Source: Bacillota bacterium
Lineage (GTDB): Bacteria > Bacillota > Sulfobacillia > JABLXB01
Assembly: GCA_013178305.1 (NCBI GenBank)
Contig: JABLXB010000003.1
Location: 124,001 to 188,000 of the forward strand
Direction of reading: 5' to 3'
Length of the DNA stretch: 64,000 nucleotides
Below the pieces are notes generated by a model. The model made no database searches. It had not been told where the DNA came from and saw only the letters and a list, made by a program, of their open reading frames with translations. Positions 18,133 to 27,118 of this stretch are shown piece by piece. The translations under genes and the position numbers were made by a program. Numbering within the stretch: position 1 is the first letter of the stretch; each line of letters begins with the position of its first letter.

Positions 18133-19944
18133 ATGCGGATGTCCCGGCTGTTCGGCCGCACACTGAGAGAGGCACCCGCGGAGGCGCAGATCGAGAGCCA
18201 CAAGCTGCTCCTGCGCGCGGGTATGATAAGGCCGCTCGCGGCCGGGATTTACACCTATATGCCGCTCGCCTGGCGTACCTACAAGAAGATCGCCGACATC
18301 ATGAGGGAAGAGATGGACGCGATCGGCGGCCAGGAAATCAACATGCCGGTCGTTCACCCCGCCGAGGTATGGCAGGAGACCGGGCGCTGGTACGACATCG
18401 GGCCCGAAATGGTGCGGTTCAAGGACAGGTCGGGCCGCGACATGGTGCTCGCCATGACGCACGAGGAGGTCATCACCGACCTCCTGAGGCGAGAGGTCGA
18501 CTCCCACAGGCAGCTCCCGTTCATGGCATATCACATGCAGACGAAGTTCCGCGACGAGCCGCGCGCACGCGGCGGGCTCATCCGCGTGCGCGAGTTCGTG
18601 ATGAAGGACGCATACAGCTTCCACAAGGACCAGGCATGCCTGGACGAGTACTACCCCAAGATGTGCCAGGCCTACTTCAACATCTGCCACCGCTGCGGCG
18701 TCGACGTCGTGATGGTGCTGTCGGACGTCGGGATGATGGGCGGCTCGATGGCGCACGAATTCATGCTGGTGACCCCCGTCGGCGAGGATACGCTGGTGCT
18801 GTGCGAGAAGTGCGGCTACGCGGCCAACATGGAGGTCGCGGTGGCGAGGAAGGATGCTCCCGCAGGCGCGGGCGGCGCCGCGGGAGTGGCAGGGGCGGCC
18901 GGTAGCGCTTCGGGCCCTGCGGACGTCGAGTTGCCGCTCGAAGAGGTCGCGACGCCGGGGCAGAAGGACATCGAATCGGTTGCCCGCTTCCTCGGCGTTA
19001 GCCCGTCGCAGACGCTGAAAACGATGGTCTACGTCGCCAAGGGTGAGACGGTCCTGGCGGTCATCCGCGGGGACCTGCAGATCCAGGAGCGGAAGCTAGG
19101 CAACGCGCTGAAGGTCGGGGAGATTCGCCTCGCCACAGAGGAGGAGGCGCGGGCTGCGGGCCTCGTGCCGGGGTACACCTCCCCGATCGGATTGAAGGCC
19201 GCCGGGAAGGCATTCCGCGTGGTGGCCGACGACTCGGTGCCCGCCGCGAAGAACCTGGTGGCGGGGGCCAATAAGGAAGGATACCACGTCAGGAACGCGA
19301 ACATCGGGCGCGACTTCTCGGCCGAAATCGTGACCGACATCGCTGCCGCCGTCGACGGCAGCATCTGCTCGAAGTGCGGCGGCGTGATGCACATCACCCG
19401 CGGCATCGAGGTCGGCAACACCTTCAAACTCGGCCTCAAGTACAGCAAGTCGATGGGCGCGACATACCTCGACGTAGACGGCCAGGAGAAACCCATCGTC
19501 GAGGCGTCGTACGGTATCGGCCTCGGCCGCATGCTCTCGTGCGTCGTCGAGCAGAACCACGACGACAGCGGGATAATCTGGCCGGCCACGGTGGCGCCGT
19601 TCCACATACACCTTCTAACCCTCGGTGAGTCGGAGGATGTCAGGGGGACGGGGGAGAAGTTGTACGCCGGGCTCCTTGAGAAGAAATTCGAGGTGCTTTA
19701 CGACGACCGCGACGCCAGTGCCGGCGTGAAGTTTAACGACGCCGACCTCCTTGGGATGCCGGTGCGGATCACGGTGAGCCAGCGGAGCCTGTCGCGTGGC
19801 GGCGTCGAAATGAAGCTCCGCCGCGAGAAGGAGTCGACGCTGGTGCCTCTCGACGAGGTGTTCGACAGGGCGCGCGCGGTCGTCGAGGCGGAGAAGGCTA
19901 GGTTTGTGGCGAAGCACCTCGAAGGGCTTGCTGCCCGTCTGTAG
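18133..19944 (+). CDS. proS: Prolyl-tRNA synthetase, bacterial type with editing domain
   Basis: Class II enzyme charging tRNA(Pro). 603 residues from ATG 18133, with GGAGGGGG upstream; it starts MRMSRLFGRTLREAPAEAQI. Motif 2 lies in FRDEPRARGGLIRVREFVMKD, motif 3 in VEASYGIGLGRML. The bacterial INS editing domain is present (about 225-400; KTMVYVAKGETVLAVIRGD). Just before it lies an Ala/Gly-rich stretch of about 24 residues (AGAGGAAGVAGAAGSASG) that looks like inserted simple sequence. It is the last housekeeping gene before the polysaccharide locus. Confidence 0.97.
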   Translation: MRMSRLFGRTLREAPAEAQIESHKLLLRAGMIRPLAAGIYTYMPLAWRTYKKIADIMREEMDAIGGQEINMPVVHPAEVWQETGRWYDIGPEMVRFKDRSGRDMVLAMTHEEVITDLLRREVDSHRQLPFMAYHMQTKFRDEPRARGGLIRVREFVMKDAYSFHKDQACLDEYYPKMCQAYFNICHRCGVDVVMVLSDVGMMGGSMAHEFMLVTPVGEDTLVLCEKCGYAANMEVAVARKDAPAGAGGAAGVAGAAGSASGPADVELPLEEVATPGQKDIESVARFLGVSPSQTLKTMVYVAKGETVLAVIRGDLQIQERKLGNALKVGEIRLATEEEARAAGLVPGYTSPIGLKAAGKAFRVVADDSVPAAKNLVAGANKEGYHVRNANIGRDFSAEIVTDIAAAVDGSICSKCGGVMHITRGIEVGNTFKLGLKYSKSMGATYLDVDGQEKPIVEASYGIGLGRMLSCVVEQNHDDSGIIWPATVAPFHIHLLTLGESEDVRGTGEKLYAGLLEKKFEVLYDDRDASAGVKFNDADLLGMPVRITVSQRSLSRGGVEMKLRREKESTLVPLDEVFDRARAVVEAEKARFVAKHLEGLAARL

Positions 19945-20045
19945 GCAAGATCTTATGCGGAGATCGGTACTGCGGGACGCTTCGTTTCGCGGTGACCCAT
20001 TGGTGAGTTGCTGCGTCGGCTCAGTGTTCGAAGGAGAAATGCTCA

Positions 20046-20822
20046 GTGTGGGAGCGTGTGAAAGAAGTCTACGCTTACCGCGAAATGCTGCTCAATCTGG
20101 TCGCCAAAGAGCTACGGGCTAAGTATAAGGGTTCGGTCCTGGGTTTCTTGTGGACTTTCTTCAACCCACTCCTCATGCTGACCGTCTACAGCATCGTTTT
20201 CTCATTCATTATGCGGTCGAATATACAGAATTACGCGGTCTTCCTATTTGTGACGCTCCTCCCCTGGAATTACCTGGCCAATTCGGTTCTTCAGGGATCC
20301 GGCAGCCTGGTGCACAACGCCGCGCTCATCAAGAAGGTCTACTTTCCTCGCGAGGTGCTTCCACTTTCTGTAGTGCTGGCCAACCTGGTGAACTATGTAT
20401 TAAGCCTTCTAATCCTGATCCCTGCGTTGCTCATTTCTGGAGTAAGGCTCACCGCTGCTGTGCTTGCCTTTCCTGTGGTGTTGGGCCTGGAGACACTACT
20501 GGCAATTGGCATGGCTTTTCTGGTCGGGGTAGGCAACGTCTACTTTCGGGATCTGCAGCACATCACCGAAGTGTTCGTGACAATGTGGTTCTTCCTCACG
20601 CCTGTCCTGTACTCGTCGGAAATGGTGCCTCCCAATCTGCGAGGATTGTTTGCCCTGAACCCTGCAGTTCCTCTGATTGAGGCATACCGGGAGGTCTTTT
20701 TCTATGGCAGGTGGCCGAACTGGGAGCGCTTGGGCTACCTAGCGTTAGCGTGCGTGGTGTTCCTCTTCGTGAGCGTACGGGTCTTTGACAGGCTTCAGCG
20801 GGCTGTGGCGGAAGAGATATGA
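20046..20822 (+). CDS. ABC-2 type polysaccharide export permease (Wzm/TagG-like)
   Basis: 258-residue membrane subunit of a polysaccharide ABC exporter. The N-terminal interface reads RAKYKGSVLGFLWTFFNPLL, the family signature, followed by about six membrane helices and VGNVYFRDLQHITEVFVTMWF (the second signature). GTG 20046 follows GAAGGAGAAATG. Its ATPase partner is probably the gene at 25300; three other genes sit between them, which is unusual because wzm and wzt are normally adjacent. It would move an undecaprenyl-linked glycan across the membrane. Confidence 0.92.
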   Translation: MWERVKEVYAYREMLLNLVAKELRAKYKGSVLGFLWTFFNPLLMLTVYSIVFSFIMRSNIQNYAVFLFVTLLPWNYLANSVLQGSGSLVHNAALIKKVYFPREVLPLSVVLANLVNYVLSLLILIPALLISGVRLTAAVLAFPVVLGLETLLAIGMAFLVGVGNVYFRDLQHITEVFVTMWFFLTPVLYSSEMVPPNLRGLFALNPAVPLIEAYREVFFYGRWPNWERLGYLALACVVFLFVSVRVFDRLQRAVAEEI

Positions 20823-20887
20823 CGTGGAGTCGGGGATTACGCGAGAGAGTGAACTTCCAGCCTCCAGATAAAGGAGTGACAGCGCTC

Positions 20888-21109
20888 ATGGGAAGCAAAT
20901 CGGTGGGCATTGTTCTTTGCACAGTCGTCTACCTCCTGGTTCCACACATTGCCTATGCTTACGTCGATCCTGGTGCCGGCAGCTACATAATGCAGGTGCT
21001 TTTGGCGAGCCTCATTACTGTTCCGTTCGTAGTTAAGATGTTGTGGAGAAAAGCCTTCGTGAAAAAGGAATGCAAAGAGCAAACTACGGACAAATCAGAT
21101 GAAGACTAG
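20888..21109 (+). CDS. Small membrane protein with DPGAGSY motif, function unknown
   Basis: 73 residues from ATG 20888 (AAAGGAG eleven bases upstream; in-frame GTG 20876 possible). Two hydrophobic helices (VGIVLCTVVYLLVPHIAYA and QVLLASLITVPFVVKMLW) flank YVDPGAGSYIM; the tail is charged. Small two-helix proteins with a DPGxGSY motif occur beside polysaccharide genes in several bacteria, but I know of no established function. The first helix might be a signal peptide. Confidence 0.6.
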   Translation: MGSKSVGIVLCTVVYLLVPHIAYAYVDPGAGSYIMQVLLASLITVPFVVKMLWRKAFVKKECKEQTTDKSDED

Positions 21110-21123
21110 AAGGTGTGCTTGCC

Positions 21124-22494
21124 GTGCATGCAAGAGTGGAATCTTCTTTTAGAGACCCGAGTGGGTTTCTCTTTTTTCGTGACAACGTGCTGTACCGTCA
21201 AGTAAACCTGGTTTACAGGGATCATTACGATCACCTGATTGAGTCTGGACTATACGAGACCCTTGAAGCCAATGGATTGCTCGTTCCCCATGCTGAAGTC
21301 AATCTGCAAGGTAGTGAAAGCGGGCGAGAACGCTACAAGATTATTAGGCCGGAGGTTATTCCGTTCATTTCGTACCCCTATGAATGGTGCTTCAGTCAGC
21401 TAAGGGACGCGGCTCTCACTACTTTGCGCATTCAGAGGATTGCACTCAAACATGGAATGATCCTGAAGGACGCCAGCGGGTTTAACATTCAGTTCATTCG
21501 GGGCAAGCCTATTCTCATCGACACTCTTTCATTTGAGCTGTATCGTGAGGGCCTACCCTGGGTAGCGTATAGACAGTTTTGCCAGCACTTTCTCGGCCCC
21601 TTGGCTCTGATGGCCCGTCGGGACGTTCGGCTTAGCCAGATGCTGCATATTTTTATGGATGGCATTCCGTTGGATTTGACTAGTCGTCTGCTTCCAGCCA
21701 AGACATGGGCGAGTTTTCCACTGCTTTCTCATCTTCATATCCATGGACTGATGCAGAAGAGTTCTGAGCATCAGAAGGTAGACACCAAGACAATCAGCCG
21801 CAAAGGCCTGCTGGCCATTATTGACAGCCTAGAATCCGCGGTCCACGGCCTGAGGTGGGAACCGTCCGGGACAACCTGGAGTGACTACTACGAGAGAAAC
21901 CTTGGGTATACAGGAGAGGGACTGGAATTAAAGAAACGATTTGTGGCTCAGTCATTGGAGCACATTGGCCCGAAGTCCGTCTGGGATATTGGCGCAAATA
22001 CCGGCGTCTTTAGCCGGCTCTCCGCCAGCCGCGGAATACTCACCGTCTCCATGGACAGTGACCCAGCAGCCGTTGAAAGAAACTACTTGACATGTAAAGA
22101 GCGGAATGAATCGTACATACTGCCTCTCCTTGTCGACATAAGCAACCCCAGTGCGAACATAGGATGGGACAATAGGGAACGGATATCGCTCTTTGACAGA
22201 GGTTCTCCCGACGTAATCTTAGCCCTAGCACTGGCTCATCACCTGGCAATCAGCAATAATGTTCCTTTCGCCAGGATAGCTGAGTGTTTTGCCGGACAAT
22301 GCAGATTCCTCATAATAGAGTTTGTACCCAAAGATGATCCCAAGGTTCAGGAGTTGTTGAGAAACAGGGAAGATGTCTTCACAGACTATCGGCAGGAGGC
22401 ATTTGAATACGAATTTGGCAAGTTCTTTAGTACAGTATGCTTTGCCCGGGTCCCGGACTGTAAGAGAATCCTCTATTTGATGCAGAGGAAATAG
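21124..22494 (+). CDS. SAM-dependent methyltransferase family protein
   Basis: 456-residue protein. The N-terminal half (to about 260) has conserved blocks such as RPEVIPFISYPYEWCFSQLR and GMILKDASGFNIQF, with LIDTLSFE, typical of a group of large methyltransferases in polysaccharide loci. The C-terminal half is a Rossmann methyltransferase with the SAM loop VWDIGANTGVFSRLSA and acidic MDSDP. GTG 21124 is preferred (AGAAGG ten bases upstream); GTG 21115 is possible. Codon use is AT-richer than in the housekeeping flank. Substrate unknown; a sugar O-methyl group is a reasonable guess. Confidence 0.75.
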   Translation: MHARVESSFRDPSGFLFFRDNVLYRQVNLVYRDHYDHLIESGLYETLEANGLLVPHAEVNLQGSESGRERYKIIRPEVIPFISYPYEWCFSQLRDAALTTLRIQRIALKHGMILKDASGFNIQFIRGKPILIDTLSFELYREGLPWVAYRQFCQHFLGPLALMARRDVRLSQMLHIFMDGIPLDLTSRLLPAKTWASFPLLSHLHIHGLMQKSSEHQKVDTKTISRKGLLAIIDSLESAVHGLRWEPSGTTWSDYYERNLGYTGEGLELKKRFVAQSLEHIGPKSVWDIGANTGVFSRLSASRGILTVSMDSDPAAVERNYLTCKERNESYILPLLVDISNPSANIGWDNRERISLFDRGSPDVILALALAHHLAISNNVPFARIAECFAGQCRFLIIEFVPKDDPKVQELLRNREDVFTDYRQEAFEYEFGKFFSTVCFARVPDCKRILYLMQRK

Positions 22495-22512
22495 ACTAAA
22501 GGAATTGGTTCT

Positions 22513-25068
22513 ATGTCCAAAATCAGGTTCTACAAGCAGTATGGTGAGACTGCTCTTGTTGCATGCACTTGTGTATCTACATTTCTGTTATTCACCCCAC
22601 TCTATGTATACTGGACTAATGCTGGGGAATGGTCGTTCTCTATTCGCGATGTTCTTGGCCTACTCATTGGTGTTACAGTAACAACTAGTCTGCTAACAAC
22701 AATTCTATTATCAAGACTCAAAGGCTCCGCTTTTGGAACTGTGAAACTAGTGTTGGTCGGCGCGACATTCTTGTCGTGGCTGGAAGGGAATATTCTCCTA
22801 AAGAGTTACGGCGTAGTAGACGGTCGACAGATACAATGGCACGAGTTTGGTGCTCAGAGTTGTATCGATGCTCTTATATGGGCAGTCTTTCTAATTGTTT
22901 TGTATCTCGCCCGCAAGCATTTCCTTAGAGTGGCGAAGGAAATCAGTATAGGACTACTCTTGGCTCAGGCTGTCTTGATTATCTCGGCATATGTGAACGC
23001 GCCTGCAGAACCTGGCTGGAACGGCAGTGTAGGTGAGGCCACCAAGTTCCAGTTTTCCACTACGAAGAATGTCATAGTACTGGTTCTCGATGCGTTTCAG
23101 ACAGACATCTTCCAGGAGCTACTAAATGAGAATCCCAATTATCTAGGTATCTTCCAGGGTTTCACTTATTTCCGCAATGCCGTCGGCGGGTTCCCTACCA
23201 CCTATCCTTCAATTCCCTTGATTCTTACAGGCCAGTATTACGACAATTCACTCCCTATAACTGACTTCCTGGAGAGCGTCTACACCTCCGAGTGCCTTCC
23301 CAGGATACTGAAAAGGGAAGGTTATCGGATCGAGTCATACTCGTTTTCCGGGCAGCCTATACGCCACTATGAAGACTATATGAGTCCGGAGCGAATGGGA
23401 ACAAGCCTAGGGGCGAAAATCGGAGCGCTCGGTGACCTGTGGTCTGCTGCTGCATACCGAAATGCTCCCGGTCTTCTAAAAGCAAGCCTTCATGAGAACT
23501 TGAGCCAGAGGCTACTGATGCCCGTAACCAGATCGAACTTGAGTTTTGCCCAGGAAGCCTCCAACGTTGCAGTCACATGTGATAAACCAGTGTTTAAGTT
23601 CTTTCATTTGGGGGGAGCACACCCGCCATTCTATCTGAACGAAGAACTGGAAATCAAGGACCTGGGTTACACTCGTGAAGCCTACAAGACTCAATCGCGA
23701 GCGATGCTAGAGATCATTCGGAGGTTTCTAGTGGCCTTAGACGCGGCCGGGGCATATGACAACTCTCTCATTTTTGTCGTCGGGGATCACGGCGGGAGTG
23801 GTTTTGGCGTGAATCTGGCGGCGAGCGGCTATCCTGGTCCTCATGGCCGAACAGGTATCATTAGTTCTAGCACAATCAGCCCGGGGCTCCCGCTTGTTCT
23901 GGCAAAGCCCTTTTCGCGCAGGGGGGCACTGAAAGTATCGGACGCACCTGTATGTCTGTCGGATATACCCAAGACGGTGACATCAGTGCTGGGCCTCGAA
24001 TCTGAGCTTCCTGGCCGTTCGATGTTCGAAGTAGCGGAAACAGATGTGCGAAAGCGCAGGTTCTTGTGGTACGGATGGGAACACAGTTACTGGCTCAGAA
24101 ACTATCTTCCCGAGATGCAAGAATATGAGATTGACGGCTTCAGCTGGCTAACCCGATCATGGACACCGACGCACCGAAGGTTTACCCGCAGCGGGATTGA
24201 AGTGCTGGAGCCACCTGTATATCAGTATGGTTCGGAGATTCGGTTTGGGGAGGGAGGAAACGCAGAGCACTACCAAGGAGTGGGGTGGAGTCTGCCTGAA
24301 GAAGGGTTCACATGGACAGAAGCAGAGACTGCGTCACTTTTGATGCCTGTAGGGCCGTCCAGATCCGACCTTGTATTGAAGGCGACGCTGTTTCCTTTCG
24401 TAGCAGGAGGTTTGGACAAACAGAAAGTCGAGATCTACGTTGGCGAGGAGAGACTAGGTGAATGGCTAGTAAGAGACTCCGGTGAGTACCAGATGGTGAT
24501 ACCGAAAGAGTGTGTCAGAGATCCATTAAGGATAGACTTTGCGTTGCCAGGATGTGTCTCTCCAAAGGAGTTGGGTGTAAGCAGCGATTTGCGGACATTG
24601 GGAATCGCAATGAGATCTGTGACCGTTCTACAGGTGCCCGAATACGAATATGGTTCGGAGATTCGGTTTGGAGAGGGAGGAAATGCAGAGCATTACCAGG
24701 GAATGGGGTGGAGTCTGCCTGAAGAAGGGTTCACGTGGACAGATGGGGAGAGTGCATCACTCTTGATACCGATAGACCCATCCCAATCCGATGTTGTATT
24801 GAAGGCGACGTTGTCTCCTTTCATAAAGGGAGATATCGATAAACAGAGAGTTGAGATCTACGTCGGTGAAGATAGACTTGGTGAATGGGTGGTAGCGAAA
24901 CCCGGGGAGTACGAGATCGTAATACCTGAGGCATTGGTGAGGGACTCTCAGTTGGCGATACACTTTGAACTACCGGATTCCATCTCACCTGCGGTGTTAG
25001 GGATCAGCAGTGACGGTCGAGACCTGGGCATCGCCTTCCAGTCTCTGACGATTACGGCGGGGAGATAA
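22513..25068 (+). CDS. Membrane sulfatase/phosphotransferase-fold protein with duplicated C-terminal domain
   Basis: 851 residues. Four or so N-terminal membrane helices (to about 175) precede an alkaline-phosphatase-superfamily domain: VIVLVLDAFQTDIF (metal Asp), FPTTYPSIPLILTGQYYD (likely Thr nucleophile), HLGGAHPPF, FVVGDHGGSGFG (metal site). This architecture resembles phosphoglycerol or phosphoethanolamine transferases that decorate surface polymers. From residue 572 two copies of a roughly 141-residue domain follow (YGSEIRFGEGGNAEHYQG, GWSLPEEGFTWT), probably a beta-sandwich glycan module. Base composition is AT-rich relative to the flank. Substrate not inferable. Confidence 0.8.
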   Translation: MSKIRFYKQYGETALVACTCVSTFLLFTPLYVYWTNAGEWSFSIRDVLGLLIGVTVTTSLLTTILLSRLKGSAFGTVKLVLVGATFLSWLEGNILLKSYGVVDGRQIQWHEFGAQSCIDALIWAVFLIVLYLARKHFLRVAKEISIGLLLAQAVLIISAYVNAPAEPGWNGSVGEATKFQFSTTKNVIVLVLDAFQTDIFQELLNENPNYLGIFQGFTYFRNAVGGFPTTYPSIPLILTGQYYDNSLPITDFLESVYTSECLPRILKREGYRIESYSFSGQPIRHYEDYMSPERMGTSLGAKIGALGDLWSAAAYRNAPGLLKASLHENLSQRLLMPVTRSNLSFAQEASNVAVTCDKPVFKFFHLGGAHPPFYLNEELEIKDLGYTREAYKTQSRAMLEIIRRFLVALDAAGAYDNSLIFVVGDHGGSGFGVNLAASGYPGPHGRTGIISSSTISPGLPLVLAKPFSRRGALKVSDAPVCLSDIPKTVTSVLGLESELPGRSMFEVAETDVRKRRFLWYGWEHSYWLRNYLPEMQEYEIDGFSWLTRSWTPTHRRFTRSGIEVLEPPVYQYGSEIRFGEGGNAEHYQGVGWSLPEEGFTWTEAETASLLMPVGPSRSDLVLKATLFPFVAGGLDKQKVEIYVGEERLGEWLVRDSGEYQMVIPKECVRDPLRIDFALPGCVSPKELGVSSDLRTLGIAMRSVTVLQVPEYEYGSEIRFGEGGNAEHYQGMGWSLPEEGFTWTDGESASLLIPIDPSQSDVVLKATLSPFIKGDIDKQRVEIYVGEDRLGEWVVAKPGEYEIVIPEALVRDSQLAIHFELPDSISPAVLGISSDGRDLGIAFQSLTITAGR
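24226..25068 (+). repeat. Tandem intragenic duplication, 423-bp period
   Basis: Copy 1 begins at 24226 and copy 2 at 24649, both with TATGGTTCGGAGATTCGG. The first ~90 bases are almost identical; identity falls towards the ends of the units. They encode residues 572-712 and 713-851 of the membrane sulfatase-fold protein. Confidence 0.92.
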
Positions 25069-25299
25069 GGGGACCGGTAGTACTGATCACGTTTGAGCAA
25101 GTGATGGAAAGCGATTGGGTACACCGCGACCCCGGGATTTGCCAAGACTGCTCCCCGTGGCACCAGACGCTGCAGCAGGTCTGAACGCGGAACCGAGGCG
25201 GAAGGTGATCCCGGAGGATTCGTCAAATAACGACCTGGTACTGAAGAAGGCAGACCGGTTACACTCAGTCGCATAGAGGTACTACTCGGAGTGGTGGTC
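25069..25299. other. Gap without recognised gene
   Basis: A 231-base gap between the sulfatase-fold gene and the ABC ATPase gene. No promoter of good quality, hairpin terminator or coding sequence was recognised; it may hold a decayed gene end. Confidence 0.5.
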
Positions 25300-26055
25300 T
25301 TGACGTCTATTGAAGTCAAAGATGTATGGAAGAGATTCCGGCTCTACCATGATAGGGCCTCCAGCCTTAAAGAACACTTCATATTCTGGGCCAGGCAGAC
25401 GGCTGAGGACTTTTGGGCGTTGAAGGGTATCAACCTCGCAGTATCCGAGGGAAGCACGGTAGGCCTTATAGGGAGGAACGGTTCGGGGAAGAGCACGTTG
25501 CTGAAGATAATCAGCCGCATACTCTATCCGACACGGGGAGAAGTCACGGTGAACGGCCGGGTTTCCACTTTGCTTGAACTCGGGGCCGGTTTCCACCCCG
25601 ACTTCACTGGCCGGGAGAATGTTTTCTTGAACGCCTCGATCCTAGGTTTGACTCGCAGCCGAACCAGGGAAAGACTGGATGACATCATTGACTTTGCCGA
25701 GATGGGCGACTTCATCGATAACCCCGTGCGCAACTACTCGTCTGGCATGTTTACACGCCTCGGGTTTGCTGTAGCCGTGCATGTTGACCCGGACATCCTG
25801 CTTGTCGACGAAGTACTGGCTGTGGGCGACCTGGCATTCCAGGAGAAGTGCCTATCCAAGATAAGAGAATTGCAGAAGAAAGGCACTACCATCATGTTTG
25901 TCACTCACTCCCCGCAACAGTTGGAAGAACTGTGTGATCAAGCCATATGGCTTGACAGGGGGGAGGTTAGAATGCTGGGGCCAGCCGGAGAGGTGGCCCG
26001 TGCTTATAAGCAAAGTGTGGAGCGCGGCCAAGTGTCCATGGCAGTGAGTGGATAG
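25300..26055 (+). CDS. ABC transporter ATPase for polysaccharide export (Wzt/TagH-like, short form)
   Basis: 251 residues from TTG 25300 (CGGAG eight bases upstream; GTG 25291 is possible). Walker [10 protein letters not shown] at 58-66, ABC signature [12 protein letters not shown], Walker [13 protein letters not shown], switch [27 protein letters not shown] is typical of Wzt/TagH/KpsT exporters. The protein ends about where the nucleotide-binding domain ends, so the C-terminal carbohydrate-binding domain of Wzt from O8/O9a-type systems is absent. It probably pairs with the permease at 20046. Confidence 0.93.
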   Translation: MTSIEVKDVWKRFRLYHDRASSLKEHFIFWARQTAEDFWALKGINLAVSEGSTVGLIGRNGSGKSTLLKIISRILYPTRGEVTVNGRVSTLLELGAGFHPDFTGRENVFLNASILGLTRSRTRERLDDIIDFAEMGDFIDNPVRNYSSGMFTRLGFAVAVHVDPDILLVDEVLAVGDLAFQEKCLSKIRELQKKGTTIMFVTHSPQQLEELCDQAIWLDRGEVRMLGPAGEVARAYKQSVERGQVSMAVSG

Positions 26056-26137
26056 GTATTGGATTTCGTTAACTCAAGCAAGTGTAGCAGCCAACCTACC
26101 TATGCTTGGAGCACAGACCGAGACAGGGGGAGAGGCC

Positions 26138-27118
26138 TTGTTAAAGAGAGCGTTGATCACCGGTATCACCGGCCAGGATGGTGCCTACCTGGCTAAGTTC
26201 TTGCTGGACAAAGGATACCGGGTTTATGGAGCGTTTCGCCGTTCCAGCACTATCCATCTGGAGCGTCTCCACTATTTGTGTATCGCTGACAAAGTGGATC
26301 TCGTAGCTCTCGATCTTCTCGATCTGGGGAACGTAATTCGCGTGCTGCAAACAGTGCAGCCTGATGAGGTCTACAACCTGGCTGCCCAGAGCTTCGTGGC
26401 TGTCTCGTTTGACCAGCCGTTGGTGACGGGAGAAATCACTGGACTGGGGGCGGCCAGGGTACTCGAGGCGATCCGGATCGTAAACCCCGGCATAAGGTTC
26501 TACCAGGCCTCTTCCAGTGAGATGTTTGGCAAAGTGCAGACAGCTCCACAGAATGAGAGAACCCCTTTCTACCCGCGCAGTCCCTACGCGACTGCCAAGC
26601 TTTACGCTCACTGGATGACAGTGAACTACCGGGAAGCGTACAGCATCTTTGCCTGCTCTGGCATTCTATTTAACCATGAATCACCTCTGCGAGGCCTCGA
26701 ATTCGTGACCAGAAAGATTACCCATACGGCGGCGCAAATCGCACACGGCCTCGCAAAGGAGCTGCACCTCGGAAACCTCCAGGCCAGACGGGACTGGGGA
26801 TACGCCCCTGAGTATGTGGAAGCCATGTGGTGTATGCTTCAGCAGCCTGACCCGGATGACTACGTAGTTGCCACTGGTGAGGCTCACAGTGTGGGCGAAT
26901 TCGCCCGCGAAGCCTTCGCCCTGGTAGGACTGGATTGGCGGGATTATGTGGTGGAGGACCCTGCGTTCTACCGTCCGGCGGAGGTGGAACTCTTGACAGG
27001 CGATGCTACTAAAGCGCGGGAAAGGCTGGGCTGGCAGCCACGCACCGGCTTTAAGGAGTTGGTCCGCATTATGGTGGAATCCGACTTGAGAAGGGTAGAA
27101 GGACAGTGCGGGCGCTAG
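26138..27118 (+). CDS. gmd: GDP-mannose 4,6-dehydratase
   Basis: Short-chain dehydrogenase/reductase-family enzyme turning GDP-D-mannose into GDP-4-keto-6-deoxy-D-mannose. TTG 26138 is chosen: GGGGGAGAG precedes it and the product then begins [20 protein letters not shown], the family N-terminus with the NAD(P) loop TGITGQDG. Catalytic residues lie in ASSSEMFGK and YATAK (Tyr-x3-Lys); NHESPLRG and [14 protein letters not shown] are diagnostic. 326 residues, slightly shorter than the enterobacterial enzyme. It overlaps the reductase gene by 13 bases. Confidence 0.93.
   Translation: MLKRALITGITGQDGAYLAKFLLDKGYRVYGAFRRSSTIHLERLHYLCIADKVDLVALDLLDLGNVIRVLQTVQPDEVYNLAAQSFVAVSFDQPLVTGEITGLGAARVLEAIRIVNPGIRFYQASSSEMFGKVQTAPQNERTPFYPRSPYATAKLYAHWMTVNYREAYSIFACSGILFNHESPLRGLEFVTRKITHTAAQIAHGLAKELHLGNLQARRDWGYAPEYVEAMWCMLQQPDPDDYVVATGEAHSVGEFAREAFALVGLDWRDYVVEDPAFYRPAEVELLTGDATKARERLGWQPRTGFKELVRIMVESDLRRVEGQCGR

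Noticed and set aside
25069-25299. Third copy of the duplicated sulfatase C-terminal domain
   Set aside because: Translation in all plus frames lacks the GWSLPEEGFTWT core and the DNA does not align with the 423-bp unit.
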